Source: Bacteroidota bacterium (GTDB lineage: Bacteria > Bacteroidota > Ignavibacteria > Kryptoniales > JAKASW01). From it: 64,000 nucleotides of DNA. This document shows positions 35,045-44,455 of this stretch, in pieces (the first letter of the stretch is position 1; each line of letters begins with the position of its first letter). The stretch spans positions 1-64,000 of the forward strand of contig JAJZNW010000055.1 of assembly GCA_021811615.1 (NCBI GenBank), given 5' to 3'. Both the position numbers and the translations under genes were made by a program. The notes under the pieces were generated by a model, which was given only the letters and a program-made list of their open reading frames with translations, was not told the origin of the DNA and made no database searches.

Positions 35045-37252
35045 TCACTGCACGATTAGGAACTTTTGATAAGACATCCCGCCGTCGGGCGTCTGGAAAA
35101 CCGCTATGTAGACTCCACTGTACACGGCCTGCTGGTTCTTGCTCAGCATGTCCCAGGACCAGCTGCCCAGTGCGTTGCCGGATGCCCCGTGATCGTGAGA
35201 TATCACAAGGTCGCCGTTTTCAGTGAATATCTTGATCGTGCATCTTGCCGGCAAATTATAGAACGTTATCCCTCTTCCTTGAGTGGAGCTCAGACCCAAC
35301 CCGGGGTTTGTGCCGAGGAGAAGCGGGTCGCGTATGTTATAAGGATTGGGCACAATCCTGATCTTCGAGAGGTCGTTCTGTGGGAAATTGGACGGAGACA
35401 CATAATAGATGTTCGGGAAGAGGGCCCTCTCGCTGTACATCATCTGACCGCGGGTAGTTGGGTCAGCATTCATATCGTTGAGAGCGATCCTCGCTTTCGA
35501 CTGAATATAGTAGAACACCTGTGACCCGTAATACGAAATCGAATCGTAGAACGTGTGAGTCGTAGCGATATCGGTGGAATCCGAATCGTAAATAGGCACG
35601 TACGATACGGTGTCGAAGTCCGAAATCCTTCTCATGATCCTGTAGCCGTCGAAGTTGGGCATCGCCTCGGCTTCCGGATCGGACCACTGAATCTTAATCG
35701 CTCCGCTGGTGACGGTGATGTTTGCGGTTTGCGGAGGAGGAGGCGCCTGCGGGATATTGTAATCGTGTTCGTAATTCCATTTCGCCCTGTAGGCACTGAG
35801 CATGACCGAATCGATCCCTAAGCTGAGCCATCTGTCTTTCGCCATATCTACACTTGTCGCTCCCGAGGGAAACTGGAAGTTACTCGGGAACAATCCGGTA
35901 CGCGCGTTCCAGCCTGGGATCTGGGAGGCGTTAGGCGGATCGGTCAAAGTGCCGTTCAACCACTCGCTTCCGATTTTCGCGCCGAGTTTGTAACCGATAC
36001 CCGCGAAGCCGCTTGCGTAGACGATGTGTATTTTCTGACCCGGATAGAAGGTATAGGGACCGAAGCTGCAGCTACGGTATGAAATTCCCTCGTATTGACC
36101 TGCGGGATTATTCGTGTAGTCTGCAGTTCCGAGTTGATCCGTGTTGATTTCGTGATATGTACCCTGATATTGGCCCGGCTCCGGATTAAGTGCCGAGAAC
36201 GCTCCTCTGATGGCATAGAAATTCTTGTTGCCGTATATGTCACTGCTCTGAGTGAATGGGATGGCGGTGGCGACGCCCATGTACGTCACCTTCGGCTCGA
36301 GCGGGTCATCGACATCCTGGGTCGAATCCGTATAAGGTTCCTTCGACGCGTGAAGGATGGCAAAGTATTGCATGTTAGGATCTAGGAGACGGCCGTTCTG
36401 AGATACCTGAGGTGCACCCATATCGTCGCCGGAGGTGCGAGGGTTGTCCGCGCTGTATTCATAGAAAACGCGCGCCGTGTCGCCGGGTTTGCCGCCATAG
36501 TAATGCTGCCACACCATCGTCGGATCGAACGTTCCAGCCGGGTTGCTGCCGTTGGAATATACCATGTTCGCGCCGGTCTCCTGCATGTTGATGTACAGAC
36601 TGTCAAGCGTATCGCCGCTGACATTTGTGAATACCAGGTCGGTGATGACATAGTTGTCGTTGTAGTTCTGAGACCAGGCATACACCGTCCGGTCGCATTC
36701 GACACCTAGTATGGTAGAATCGACGACGTTCGCAACCTCGTCATAGGTGTGGTTTTTGAATCCGGGATACGAGGGATCGTAGGTTCCAAAAAGCGAAGCA
36801 CCTCCTTGTATCGAACCCGTCTGAAGAGCGGGATAATTGTAGCGGAGGTAATTCGTGAGCGGGACAGTGACCCTGCCGACAGGCAATGAGTCCGTGACGA
36901 ACGAGTACACCGCGACGTTCTCGACGGAATCTGTCAGCGGATTGAACCAATGAGTCGCCGTCAGGAATATCCCCGCTCCCGTAAAAGCCTGGGCGTATTG
37001 TGCCCTGTCGGCAGCGATGCTGTAATCATTCGGAAAGAAGCCGCCTGCTGGATTGAAGTTCATCTTGCCTCCGTTGGCGGGCATGCCGAGCCAGAGGTGG
37101 CCAAGCCTGATGGTCGTCGACTGCAGTTCAGGAGATTGAGTCTGTGCCATGCTTTTCAAACCGGAGAAAACCAGAAGCACGGTACTCAAGCACACGACAC
37201 TGGCGAGCCTGGACATTGTCTTTTCTCTAAGAAATCTCATGAGAATCTCCAT
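35045..37252 (-). CDS. Surface protein with FN3-like and T9SS-type C-terminal domain, partner of the TonB receptor
   Basis: Exported protein of 735 residues (signal segment around 13-37, ending LKSMAQ). No catalytic family recognised. The first 490 residues form a large beta-rich domain with many aromatic and Asn/Gly positions. An FN3-like domain (about 505-610: ITVTSGAIKIQWSDPEAEAMPNFDGYRIMRR) follows. The end (about 650-735: IRIVPNPYN, TIKIFTENGDLV, SGVYIAVFQTPDG) is a FlgD-like/T9SS-type sorting domain. It lies 10 bp downstream of the TonB receptor and 21 bp upstream of the PorV-like gene. In position it takes the place SusD has in Bacteroidia loci, so a surface glycan-binding role is a reasonable hypothesis. 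Confidence 0.65.
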   Translation of the reverse strand: MEILMRFLREKTMSRLASVVCLSTVLLVFSGLKSMAQTQSPELQSTTIRLGHLWLGMPANGGKMNFNPAGGFFPNDYSIAADRAQYAQAFTGAGIFLTATHWFNPLTDSVENVAVYSFVTDSLPVGRVTVPLTNYLRYNYPALQTGSIQGGASLFGTYDPSYPGFKNHTYDEVANVVDSTILGVECDRTVYAWSQNYNDNYVITDLVFTNVSGDTLDSLYINMQETGANMVYSNGSNPAGTFDPTMVWQHYYGGKPGDTARVFYEYSADNPRTSGDDMGAPQVSQNGRLLDPNMQYFAILHASKEPYTDSTQDVDDPLEPKVTYMGVATAIPFTQSSDIYGNKNFYAIRGAFSALNPEPGQYQGTYHEINTDQLGTADYTNNPAGQYEGISYRSCSFGPYTFYPGQKIHIVYASGFAGIGYKLGAKIGSEWLNGTLTDPPNASQIPGWNARTGLFPSNFQFPSGATSVDMAKDRWLSLGIDSVMLSAYRAKWNYEHDYNIPQAPPPPQTANITVTSGAIKIQWSDPEAEAMPNFDGYRIMRRISDFDTVSYVPIYDSDSTDIATTHTFYDSISYYGSQVFYYIQSKARIALNDMNADPTTRGQMMYSERALFPNIYYVSPSNFPQNDLSKIRIVPNPYNIRDPLLLGTNPGLGLSSTQGRGITFYNLPARCTIKIFTENGDLVISHDHGASGNALGSWSWDMLSKNQQAVYSGVYIAVFQTPDGGMSYQKFLIVQ

Positions 37253-37262
37253 TCGCTAAACT

Positions 37263-40200
37263 TTAGAAGTTAACCTGTATACCGAGCCAAATATCGCGGG
37301 GCTGGCTGTACAAGAAAAGGTCCGCGTAATCGGGATTGTTGATGTATGGCTTACTAGCCGATCTCAGGTCGCCGATCTGATCCTGTCCCGGAACAAAGTA
37401 CCCGGGGTACTTCGCACGAAGCTGGTCGTACAAAGGTGAATTGTACATCGGCAGGTGGAGAGACGCGAGGTAGTAAGCCTCGTCCGAGCCGTTGAATGTT
37501 TCTCCCGCCTGTCCTGGCCCCGGCGAACCGACGAGATCGCTGGAGAAGGCGTAAAGATTGCCCATCTCGTTGACCTTGAGATTGAGGACGTTCGTGACGT
37601 TCAGGTAAGCCGCTACGTCGAGTCCGGCCACTTTGAAATTCTTCGTCAACTTCATATCCAGCCTGTAGTAAGCCGGCCATTGCAGATTGTCGGTGAGATA
37701 AGGATCGCCGAGCGGATTCCACGTGAAATAGTCGCCGGCCTCCCACGTTCCGAAGAACGATAGGCTCCATCTCCCGAAAACGTCCAGTCCGCCGATCTGT
37801 GGTCCCCAATGCTCCGGCGACCTGAAAGTGACATCAGCGTTGAACCTCGGCCGAGGCAGTGTGGGCTGCTCATTGTTCTGGTAAAGATTTGCCTGACTCG
37901 CAACGGGTATGTCGTAGTATGTCTCGATTCCCGTGTTCCCAACCTTACTGAGCGCGTAGTTGAAATTGATCCATCCGGTGAGCCAGGAATTATCGCTCTT
38001 CGAAAGGTTGATCTCGACTCCCTGGATACTCTGATATTCGTTGTTGGAATAACCCTGGTAATCAAGACCGAGAGATGAACCTATAGTCTGATAGTATACA
38101 GTTCCCTGCTGGCCGAAGACGTCCTTGTAATAGCCGGAGACCCTCAGCAGTGTACTTGGAGCCAGCTCGTACTCGACGCCCAACTCATAAGACGTCGTCA
38201 GTGGCGGTTCCAGGTTCGGGTTCGACATCTGATACAACCCGTTCTTGGTATACCGGTACGTGAATTCATACATCGAGTAGTAAGGAGGGTTAGACCTGAA
38301 TTGACCGTAGTTGAAATAGAACTTGGACACTTCGGTTATCGGGAACGAGATTCCGATTCTCGGGCTGAGGGTCAGGAAGTTTTTGACCTTCTGAAGGAAT
38401 CCGGGATGGGTCGCATTGTACTGGTCCCAGATACTCCAGATATAAGACCGGCCGGAGTTGAGATACGAATAAAGCGTAGAGTCGACGGCCTGCGGCTGGT
38501 ACACCGGTACGAACGGCTGGCTCGGCCAAACTCCTCCTCCTCCGAAGTAATAATCGAGGCGGACGCCGAGATTGGCCACGATCCCCTGGTAGTTGATCTG
38601 GTCCTGGACGTAAAGTCCCGATTGGCTGGGAGTGCGGTGATAGTTGAACTCATAAGTGTTGTAGGCGTTGTTGTTCCACTCCTCCCAGAAGTTATGATCC
38701 AGGATGATCGAATTGTATTCGAAACCGGTCTTGACAAAATTGTGATCCCCGATTTGCGACGACAGGTCGAACTTAAACTGGTATTGATAAGTCTTGGAGT
38801 TGTCGTGTAAATCGCCCTCTTTGCCCCTGAACCTGAATATCGACATTCCAATAGGCGTGTCGTAACTGGGGAAAGTGTACCCGTTAACGCTGTGTTTCGG
38901 TGCAAACTGCAGTTTCCCGTAAGGAGACTCGTCAAGATTGAAGGGACCGATCTGAGTAATCATCGTAGTATCCCTGTTGTCGCCGGTGGGAGAATAATCT
39001 CCGATGGCCAGTCTGCTGACGGTGACATCGTAATATGTGCTCTGGGATATCATCTGGTTCAACGTGACACCGGTGAGGAGCGTTGTCTGGTTAAGGATCG
39101 GGAAATATGCCGGATCGTAGAGGTAATTGTAGTTATCGCCGCTGAGTCCGGCATTGTCGAATACCCAATTGAGGTTATCCTGTTGCATGAATCCGCCGCG
39201 CCCGCCCACGTTAGGCTCATCGCCGGATGCAGGCCTTATGGGACTCACTCCGATTTCACGCTTCCACAGGCCGTTAAATGTTATCGTCATGGTGCTCGAA
39301 GGGGTCGACTTCATGGTCAGCAACGAAGTAGAGGAGAAGTCGCTGTTGAGCGTTACCGGTTCCATGTAGTTGGATCGTCTCGTGTTGTTCGAGATATAGA
39401 AAGTGGCATCGCCGAGGGCCTTGCTTACAAACGGAATCGGTCCGCCGAATCCGCCGTCGAGATTGTAATCACTTCCTCCCTCACTGTTCGCATGTTTGGC
39501 AAAAGCACTCTTCGTGGCGTTCATCATCGAGTCGGCCTGCGCTACCGTCATCCCTCCGAGTATGGCCGGGTTGGCTGCAATCTGTTGCTGAATGCCCTGA
39601 TAGTCCGGCACCGACATCGTCATCCATGATGACATGAGATACAGCTCCAGCGGTGAGGCCTGTTGATCGGGAGTCTTCCCTTGATTGTATTTCTGTGCTT
39701 CCGCAATCCAGCCGTCGAAACTCGCGTGCTGATTTTGTTGATACTGATCCCATCCGCCAGCCTGAGTACCTGTGAAAGCCACGACCGGGTCAAGGTACGG
39801 CGCCAGGAAAGCGTTGTTGGGATCATAAAGCGACTGCCCGAACCGGCGCATGTGTGCCTGGTCGGCGGATATGTTGAAAGTGCCGTGATAAGCGTTCGGG
39901 GTACCCGACTTGGTCGTTATGTTTATCAAACCCGACCTGAAGTTTCCATATTCGGCGTTATAACCGCCGGACAACACCGACACCTGCTCGATGGCGCTCA
40001 GCGGGACGCTCGTCTCTGCGTTTCCGACCGCCGCATTGTCATACGAAAGACCGTTAACGAGTGTACCGACCTGGTCCGCTGTACCACCTCTGATAGTAAT
40101 GAAGCCGTTGTCGGTCGTGGATACCCCGGGAAGCTTGGCAAGGAATGTATTTATTTCCCGTACCCCTGCGGTGCTCATTATTTCATGAGCTGTGGAAACC

Positions 40201-40616
40201 ATTTGAGTCGACGATACTTCCTGGTGGAGTTGATTCCTTTGGGCGGTCACGACCACCTCGCTTGTTGTTATCGCCGACGCCTTCAACGCAAAATCGACGG
40301 TCGCCACTCTGTCCAGAGACACCAACACGCCCTTTACAAGCATCGGGGTGTACCCGATCATGGATGCCTTCACGTCGTACGTGCCTACCGGCACGTTGAC
40401 GACAAAGTACTTTCCGTCGAGATCGGTAACTGCGCCAAGGTTGGTTCCGACTACGAAGACGTTCACGCCGGGCAAAGGCTCGCCGGTCTTAGCATCGGTA
40501 ACGGTGCCCTGGATTCGACTTCGAGTCTGGGCATTGGCAAAACCTGCACTCATCACCAGCATCACCACGAGAGTACAAACCATTTCAACTAACATGCGAA
40601 ATGAGAGTCTTGTCAT
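37263..40616 (-). CDS. TonB-dependent outer-membrane receptor, CarboxypepD_reg type
   Basis: Outer-membrane active transporter of 1117 residues. Signal peptide about 1-30 (SAGFANAQ); CarboxypepD_reg-like domain about 33-115 (IQGTVTDAKTGEPLPGVNVFV); then SEVVVTAQR, which may include the TonB box; plug domain about 135-245 (FLAKLPGVSTTDNGFITIRGG); 22-strand-type barrel to the C-terminal IWLGIQVNF. This resembles SusC-like or TonB receptors used for oligosaccharide uptake, energised by TonB-ExbBD. No SusD lipoprotein is next to it; instead the 735-residue surface protein and PorV-like protein follow. Likely substrate: pectin or rhamnogalacturonan oligomers. It is co-directional with the DUF4861 gene 43 bp upstream. 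Confidence 0.9.
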   Translation of the reverse strand: MTRLSFRMLVEMVCTLVVMLVMSAGFANAQTRSRIQGTVTDAKTGEPLPGVNVFVVGTNLGAVTDLDGKYFVVNVPVGTYDVKASMIGYTPMLVKGVLVSLDRVATVDFALKASAITTSEVVVTAQRNQLHQEVSSTQMVSTAHEIMSTAGVREINTFLAKLPGVSTTDNGFITIRGGTADQVGTLVNGLSYDNAAVGNAETSVPLSAIEQVSVLSGGYNAEYGNFRSGLINITTKSGTPNAYHGTFNISADQAHMRRFGQSLYDPNNAFLAPYLDPVVAFTGTQAGGWDQYQQNQHASFDGWIAEAQKYNQGKTPDQQASPLELYLMSSWMTMSVPDYQGIQQQIAANPAILGGMTVAQADSMMNATKSAFAKHANSEGGSDYNLDGGFGGPIPFVSKALGDATFYISNNTRRSNYMEPVTLNSDFSSTSLLTMKSTPSSTMTITFNGLWKREIGVSPIRPASGDEPNVGGRGGFMQQDNLNWVFDNAGLSGDNYNYLYDPAYFPILNQTTLLTGVTLNQMISQSTYYDVTVSRLAIGDYSPTGDNRDTTMITQIGPFNLDESPYGKLQFAPKHSVNGYTFPSYDTPIGMSIFRFRGKEGDLHDNSKTYQYQFKFDLSSQIGDHNFVKTGFEYNSIILDHNFWEEWNNNAYNTYEFNYHRTPSQSGLYVQDQINYQGIVANLGVRLDYYFGGGGVWPSQPFVPVYQPQAVDSTLYSYLNSGRSYIWSIWDQYNATHPGFLQKVKNFLTLSPRIGISFPITEVSKFYFNYGQFRSNPPYYSMYEFTYRYTKNGLYQMSNPNLEPPLTTSYELGVEYELAPSTLLRVSGYYKDVFGQQGTVYYQTIGSSLGLDYQGYSNNEYQSIQGVEINLSKSDNSWLTGWINFNYALSKVGNTGIETYYDIPVASQANLYQNNEQPTLPRPRFNADVTFRSPEHWGPQIGGLDVFGRWSLSFFGTWEAGDYFTWNPLGDPYLTDNLQWPAYYRLDMKLTKNFKVAGLDVAAYLNVTNVLNLKVNEMGNLYAFSSDLVGSPGPGQAGETFNGSDEAYYLASLHLPMYNSPLYDQLRAKYPGYFVPGQDQIGDLRSASKPYINNPDYADLFLYSQPRDIWLGIQVNF

Positions 40617-40659
40617 TTCTTTCTCCTACAACTACTGGTTTGTTGGATCACACAAAAAT

Positions 40660-41946
40660 TCATAGTTCTACTTCTATCGGGCTGTCGAGTCTCACGAGCG
40701 TCCGTTCAAGGTACGACCTGAATTCCGTCTCGTTCTTGATTCCCCCCGGTTCCTGCTGCCATGCAGCCCCGAAATAATAAGTCAACCGCCCTTCATGCGG
40801 GCGAAAGACCACTATCCTGCTCAGGGAGTCTTCCGTGACTCTCACACACTCCGCCGCTTTGTAAAAAACGGCTATCCCGAGATCGTCGCCGGCAAGACTC
40901 TGTTTACCATATAGTGCTATGTATGCCCAGGTTCCGCCGCGCGCGGAAGACGAATGCATAAAATCACAGTCCTCATGTTTCGCAAGACCGGTGCACAAAT
41001 CCGCCTTTTCCCCAACGAGCTTCAGATCCACTTTCGTCAGCCTGCTTCCGGCCGATATGCTAAGATGTGAATACAAATCGTATTCCTCCTTGCCGACTCT
41101 CCACCCGAGATACTTGGTATAAATCCCCGATAGAATCGGGCCGTTCTCTGCGACATAACACTTCACCGTCCTGACATCGCTCACAGTCATCGCCTTCGAG
41201 TCGTGCCATATCGCTATGGAACCGATGCCGAGAGATTCACCCACCTTGAATATATCCATCCCCCAGTCGAGCATCTTAGTGTATGACTCCATGCTGTTCG
41301 ACACCAGGTCGTTCACACCAAGCTTCTGAAGTACAAGCTCGTCTTTCTTCTTTCCGAATATATCATTCCTGTTTCTCGAATCGAGATAATACCTGTAGAC
41401 TATCTTTTCCGATTCCCATCCCGGACCTTCAATCCTATATAGAGCGTCGTGCGCAAAATGATCGCTGGGTACCGTGGTCGAATCGACATCGACGAACCTG
41501 CCTCCCGTGTAGTATCCGCTGATCTTCTTATATCCGGTTTTCATCCCGAGGACGGCCTGCGTGAGTTTCGGAAACTTTTGAGCTATAACTGTATCCGGCA
41601 CCCATGTTACTTCAAGTATCTTCTTCTCGTTCGGCGCGAACGACACGAGCATAAGTATTTGATCGTGGCTTCCCGATCCGGTACCCATCTCCGACTGGGC
41701 AGGGACAGGTCTGCCGGCACAAGTGACGGTGAATGCCTTTGCGTTAAATGAGGGATACTTAACCTTCACTCTGTCAACGTCTAACGAAATAATTTCCTGA
41801 GTTCTTGAAATGTTTGCGGGATTAGTTGCCGTAAGAAGAAAGGAGCGAGGTCCTTCAGGGGCCGACGGATCTTGCGCGCCTTGAGATATCGACGGGGAGG
41901 AAAGCAGTAAAGCGATAAGAAGAAGCTGTAATCTAAAAAGCATCAT
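40660..41946 (-). CDS. Exported DUF4861 protein, first gene of the receptor operon
   Basis: Exported protein of 428 residues (signal segment about 1-23, SPSISQGAQ). The body matches my memory of the DUF4861 family: FLLTATNPANISRTQEIISLD, YYTGGRFVDVDSTTVPSDHFAHDALYRIEGPGWESEKI, then RYYLDSRNRNDIFGKK and WHDSKAMTV. The fold looks beta-sandwich-like, as in galactose-mutarotase-type or lyase domains, but no catalytic set is evident. Such genes occur in pectin and uronate loci of Bacteroidota. As the promoter-proximal gene under the triple operator, its product is probably needed early, for example for oligosaccharide processing in the periplasm. AAGGTGA precedes the start; the 5' leader is about 280 nt. 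Confidence 0.68.
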   Translation of the reverse strand: MMLFRLQLLLIALLLSSPSISQGAQDPSAPEGPRSFLLTATNPANISRTQEIISLDVDRVKVKYPSFNAKAFTVTCAGRPVPAQSEMGTGSGSHDQILMLVSFAPNEKKILEVTWVPDTVIAQKFPKLTQAVLGMKTGYKKISGYYTGGRFVDVDSTTVPSDHFAHDALYRIEGPGWESEKIVYRYYLDSRNRNDIFGKKKDELVLQKLGVNDLVSNSMESYTKMLDWGMDIFKVGESLGIGSIAIWHDSKAMTVSDVRTVKCYVAENGPILSGIYTKYLGWRVGKEEYDLYSHLSISAGSRLTKVDLKLVGEKADLCTGLAKHEDCDFMHSSSARGGTWAYIALYGKQSLAGDDLGIAVFYKAAECVRVTEDSLSRIVVFRPHEGRLTYYFGAAWQQEPGGIKNETEFRSYLERTLVRLDSPIEVEL

Positions 41947-42191
41947 CGCTCACCTTAAGCTCATACCAAAGCGGATGTACGTACTTCCTCCTTTCTAATG
42001 ACCTGCAGCAAGCTGCCGTCAAGTGAAATCTCAGTGATATGCGGAGGGTTTCGGGCGAGGATCCGGGACGAAAAGCCGATACGCAATCGCATTCTTCCCC
42101 GTTCTTCGATAATTCTATCTTGGGGAGCCCATTAGCCCAATCTGCATCGAATTCAATTTTGAGCGAAACCAGCCACGTAATTTAAACGGAG

Positions 42192-42227
42192 CGAACGGTT
42201 AACCGTTGACTTAAACGGTAACTTAAC
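42192..42227 (-). promoter_or_regulatory. Triple 12-bp operator repeat, receptor operon promoter
   Basis: Plus-strand units CGAACGGTTAAC (42192-42203, degenerate), CGTTGACTTAAA (42204-42215) and CGGTAACTTAAC (42216-42227). A perfect 14-bp palindrome AACGGTTAACCGTT (42194-42207) spans the first junction. The cluster starts 8 bp after the -10 box, nearly the same distance as at 24613, so binding would block transcription initiation. Confidence 0.7.
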
Positions 42228-42234
42228 CGAGCAT

Positions 42235-42263
42235 AATCTACTGCCGGAGGCTCCTATTGTCAA
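42235..42263 (-). promoter_or_regulatory. Sigma-A type promoter of the DUF4861-TonB receptor operon
   Basis: Minus-strand TTGACA (42258-42263) and TAGATT (42235-42240) with a 17-bp spacer; start expected near 42228. It drives the DUF4861, receptor, surface protein, PorV-like, GH105, DUF4350-like and uxaC genes, which follow with small gaps and no obvious terminator. Confidence 0.7.
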
Positions 42264-42573
42264 GTCATTTGTGAAAGAATTTTAATCCTGTTTCCCTTCG
42301 GCCGGCAGGATTGCGCCCCCTTTCCGGAAACAAACGCCCCGCCTTTCCCGAGTGATACTCCTCAAACCCAGGACTCATCCGCCAGATACCGGTCCAGCAA
42401 ATAGTTTAAGCCACCACGAAATCGGGCTTCCGTTCCCGGCGCTTCGTAGGAGCGCTAACACCCGGAGAGAAGCAATCCCGGACAAGTACTCATTCGCTCC
42501 CGCATCATGGCACAACCGGGGATCGGCCCGGTCACAATTCTCAAACAGACCGCTCGACAAAGTGCCTCTCCCT

Positions 42574-44010
42574 TCAAGTGCGAAAGAAAATCACCCAGAT
42601 CATGAAAAGTATCGGAAGAAGGATCGGGACAGAATATTTAAATATATAGGAAACGAAAGACGGCGTTCGCACTCCAGCCTGCTCCGCGATGCTCCTCACC
42701 ATGAAGTTCGGTCCGTTGCCTATATATGTCATCGCACCGAAAAATACCGCGCCGACTGAAATAGCCTGCACGATTATTCCGCGAGTGGCGAGTAGGTAAT
42801 CTGTCGCAAACTTTCCTGCAGCTGCGGTCCCTGAGGAGATCACGCCCGGATGATAGTCCATTGTCAAAGCTATAATCGATCGCAAGCCCGGCGCAGCCGC
42901 CATGGCGGAACTGACCTGGCCTTGATTCCGTACCAGGGCCGTCAGATCGTGCAGCACGCCGTTGTTCACAAACATGCCGGTCGCAGCACTCAGGAAATTC
43001 AAGTACGTAGGTGTGTTGTCCAGAACCGAGGAAAGAGCACCCGTCGTCCAGTAGTACTGCCCCGCGCTCCTAAGGCCTAAGGCAGCGGCATTCTGGGCGA
43101 TCCACTCCAGCGCAGGTACCATCGTGACGAATATTCCTGCAAACAGGATCGCCACTTCTTTAATAGGGACAAAATCGAAATCGTTTCTCTTATGTATATC
43201 GGAATGCGTGGTGAAATACGAGCCTGCCGCGGCGGCGACCATTATCGCCTCACGAATGAAGAGAGGGCGTTGCACAAAAACCGCCGCGAGCACGACCACG
43301 AGGAATAAAATGTTGTGCAGTCCCTCGACCTGTCCCTCTTCGCCGATTTCCTCCGCAAACTCCCGCTGACCCTTATTGAGTTTTGAAAATTCACGGCGAT
43401 CTATGACATAGAAGACAATAAGGATCGCCGCGACAGCGATGAGCCAGATGTACCATAAGTTTTCCACCGGCCAGAAGAAAGGAATTCCTTTCAGATACCC
43501 GACGAAGAGGGGCGGATCACCGATCGGCGTGAGAGCCCCGCCGACATTGCTCACTATGAATATGAAGAAGATAATATGGTACGCCTTGATCCTGTATTTG
43601 TTCACTCGGATGAAGGGCCTTATCATAATTATCGACGCCCCCGTCGTGCCGACAAAGTTTGCCACAAGCGCTCCTATCGCGAGAAATATTACATTGGTCA
43701 GCGGCCTGGACCTGCCCCGAAGCCGTATGTGGATTCCGCCCGCTATTACATACAAAGATCCGATAAGGGCTATGAAGCTTACATAATCCAATCCCGATTC
43801 GGCGATCGGACGTATCCTGTGCAGAAAGACGATGTAAAACAACACAGTCACCGCAGCGAGGCCGATGGATACTGCCGGGTAGAACCGGGCCCACCATTTC
43901 TTTTTAATCAGGGGGAGAATCGCTATGCACGCCAGGAGAAGTACGAACGGAATCCCCGACCAGAAAGGGATGCGAATTACACTCATCGGGTATCCCTGCC
44001 GCCATAGCAC
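42574..44010 (-). CDS. NhaD-type Na+/H+ antiporter (citrate-transporter superfamily)
   Basis: Inner-membrane protein of 478 residues with about 12 hydrophobic segments. Characteristic blocks include NFVGTTGASIIMIRPFIR, SNVGGALTPIGDPPLFVGYLKG and DNTPTYLNFLSAATG, which match the NhaD/ion-transporter superfamily (the TPIGDPP and DNTPTYL signatures). Members exchange sodium for protons across the cytoplasmic membrane. It is flanked by about 445 and 630 bp of non-coding DNA, so it is probably a single-gene unit. It has no visible tie to pectin use except by position; a sodium-gradient role is inferred. Confidence 0.85.
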   Translation of the reverse strand: MLWRQGYPMSVIRIPFWSGIPFVLLLACIAILPLIKKKWWARFYPAVSIGLAAVTVLFYIVFLHRIRPIAESGLDYVSFIALIGSLYVIAGGIHIRLRGRSRPLTNVIFLAIGALVANFVGTTGASIIMIRPFIRVNKYRIKAYHIIFFIFIVSNVGGALTPIGDPPLFVGYLKGIPFFWPVENLWYIWLIAVAAILIVFYVIDRREFSKLNKGQREFAEEIGEEGQVEGLHNILFLVVVLAAVFVQRPLFIREAIMVAAAAGSYFTTHSDIHKRNDFDFVPIKEVAILFAGIFVTMVPALEWIAQNAAALGLRSAGQYYWTTGALSSVLDNTPTYLNFLSAATGMFVNNGVLHDLTALVRNQGQVSSAMAAAPGLRSIIALTMDYHPGVISSGTAAAGKFATDYLLATRGIIVQAISVGAVFFGAMTYIGNGPNFMVRSIAEQAGVRTPSFVSYIFKYSVPILLPILFMIWVIFFRT

Positions 44011-44455
44011 CAGGTTAGCAAACGGTATTTCTCTGAATCGGCAGAATGAGAGTCACTCCGCTCGCCTGGTCCGAAGGGAACTGTAAGGGAGATTCGAATC
44101 ATAGATAGGACTGCGGTTCCAGCAGCGCTCCTGACTACAGTACTCGAAATGACTGACTTAATCGGCAGCGGCATCGATTAGTTCGCCGTTCTATCTTTGG
44201 ACACAAGCCTTCGTTTTCCAACGAGTCTTCACGAGAGCCGCTGGTGTAAACAAGACCGCGAGCACCGACGGCTGAAATCGACTACGGGCCCCAACTAACT
44301 TTCGTCTCTTGATTTCAATTCCATTCATCACTTTTCCTTCACTCAAAGAGCTGAACATCGTATGCGAAAAGGCATTTCACAACTGCGCTTGGCCTACTTA
44401 ATATGCCGGTTCGTCACGTCGATTACCGGTTGGACCCCATACTCTGCGTATGGTT
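44011..44455. other. Intergenic region between glnA and the antiporter
   Basis: About 445 bp with no credible gene, tRNA or strong hairpin. A GATTCGAATC sequence near 44092-44101 resembles a tRNA T-loop, but no matching arms exist around it. Confidence 0.5.

Larger units (their letters stand above)
41947..42573. other. Regulatory intergenic region upstream of the receptor operon
   Basis: About 630 bp between the antiporter stop and the DUF4861 start. It contains the promoter and triple operator listed separately, then a roughly 280-nt leader with a small GCAGC-TT-GCTGC hairpin and an AAAGGAGG sequence that opens only a four-codon frame. The part next to the antiporter (42300-42573) is GC-rich with a weak GGCGCT/AGCGCT hairpin near 42440-42460. 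Nothing else is supportable. Confidence 0.5.

Noticed and set aside
39663-40592. 309-codon plus-strand frame
   Set aside because: Antisense to the plug and N-terminal domains of the TonB receptor; composition is His/Arg/Cys-rich and unlike real proteins here.
42192-42227. CRISPR-like or satellite array
   Set aside because: Only three degenerate 12-mers without spacers, placed exactly after a promoter; an operator fits better.
44080-44140. tRNA suggested by GATTCGAATC
   Set aside because: No T-stem, anticodon arm or acceptor stem can be paired around it on either strand.
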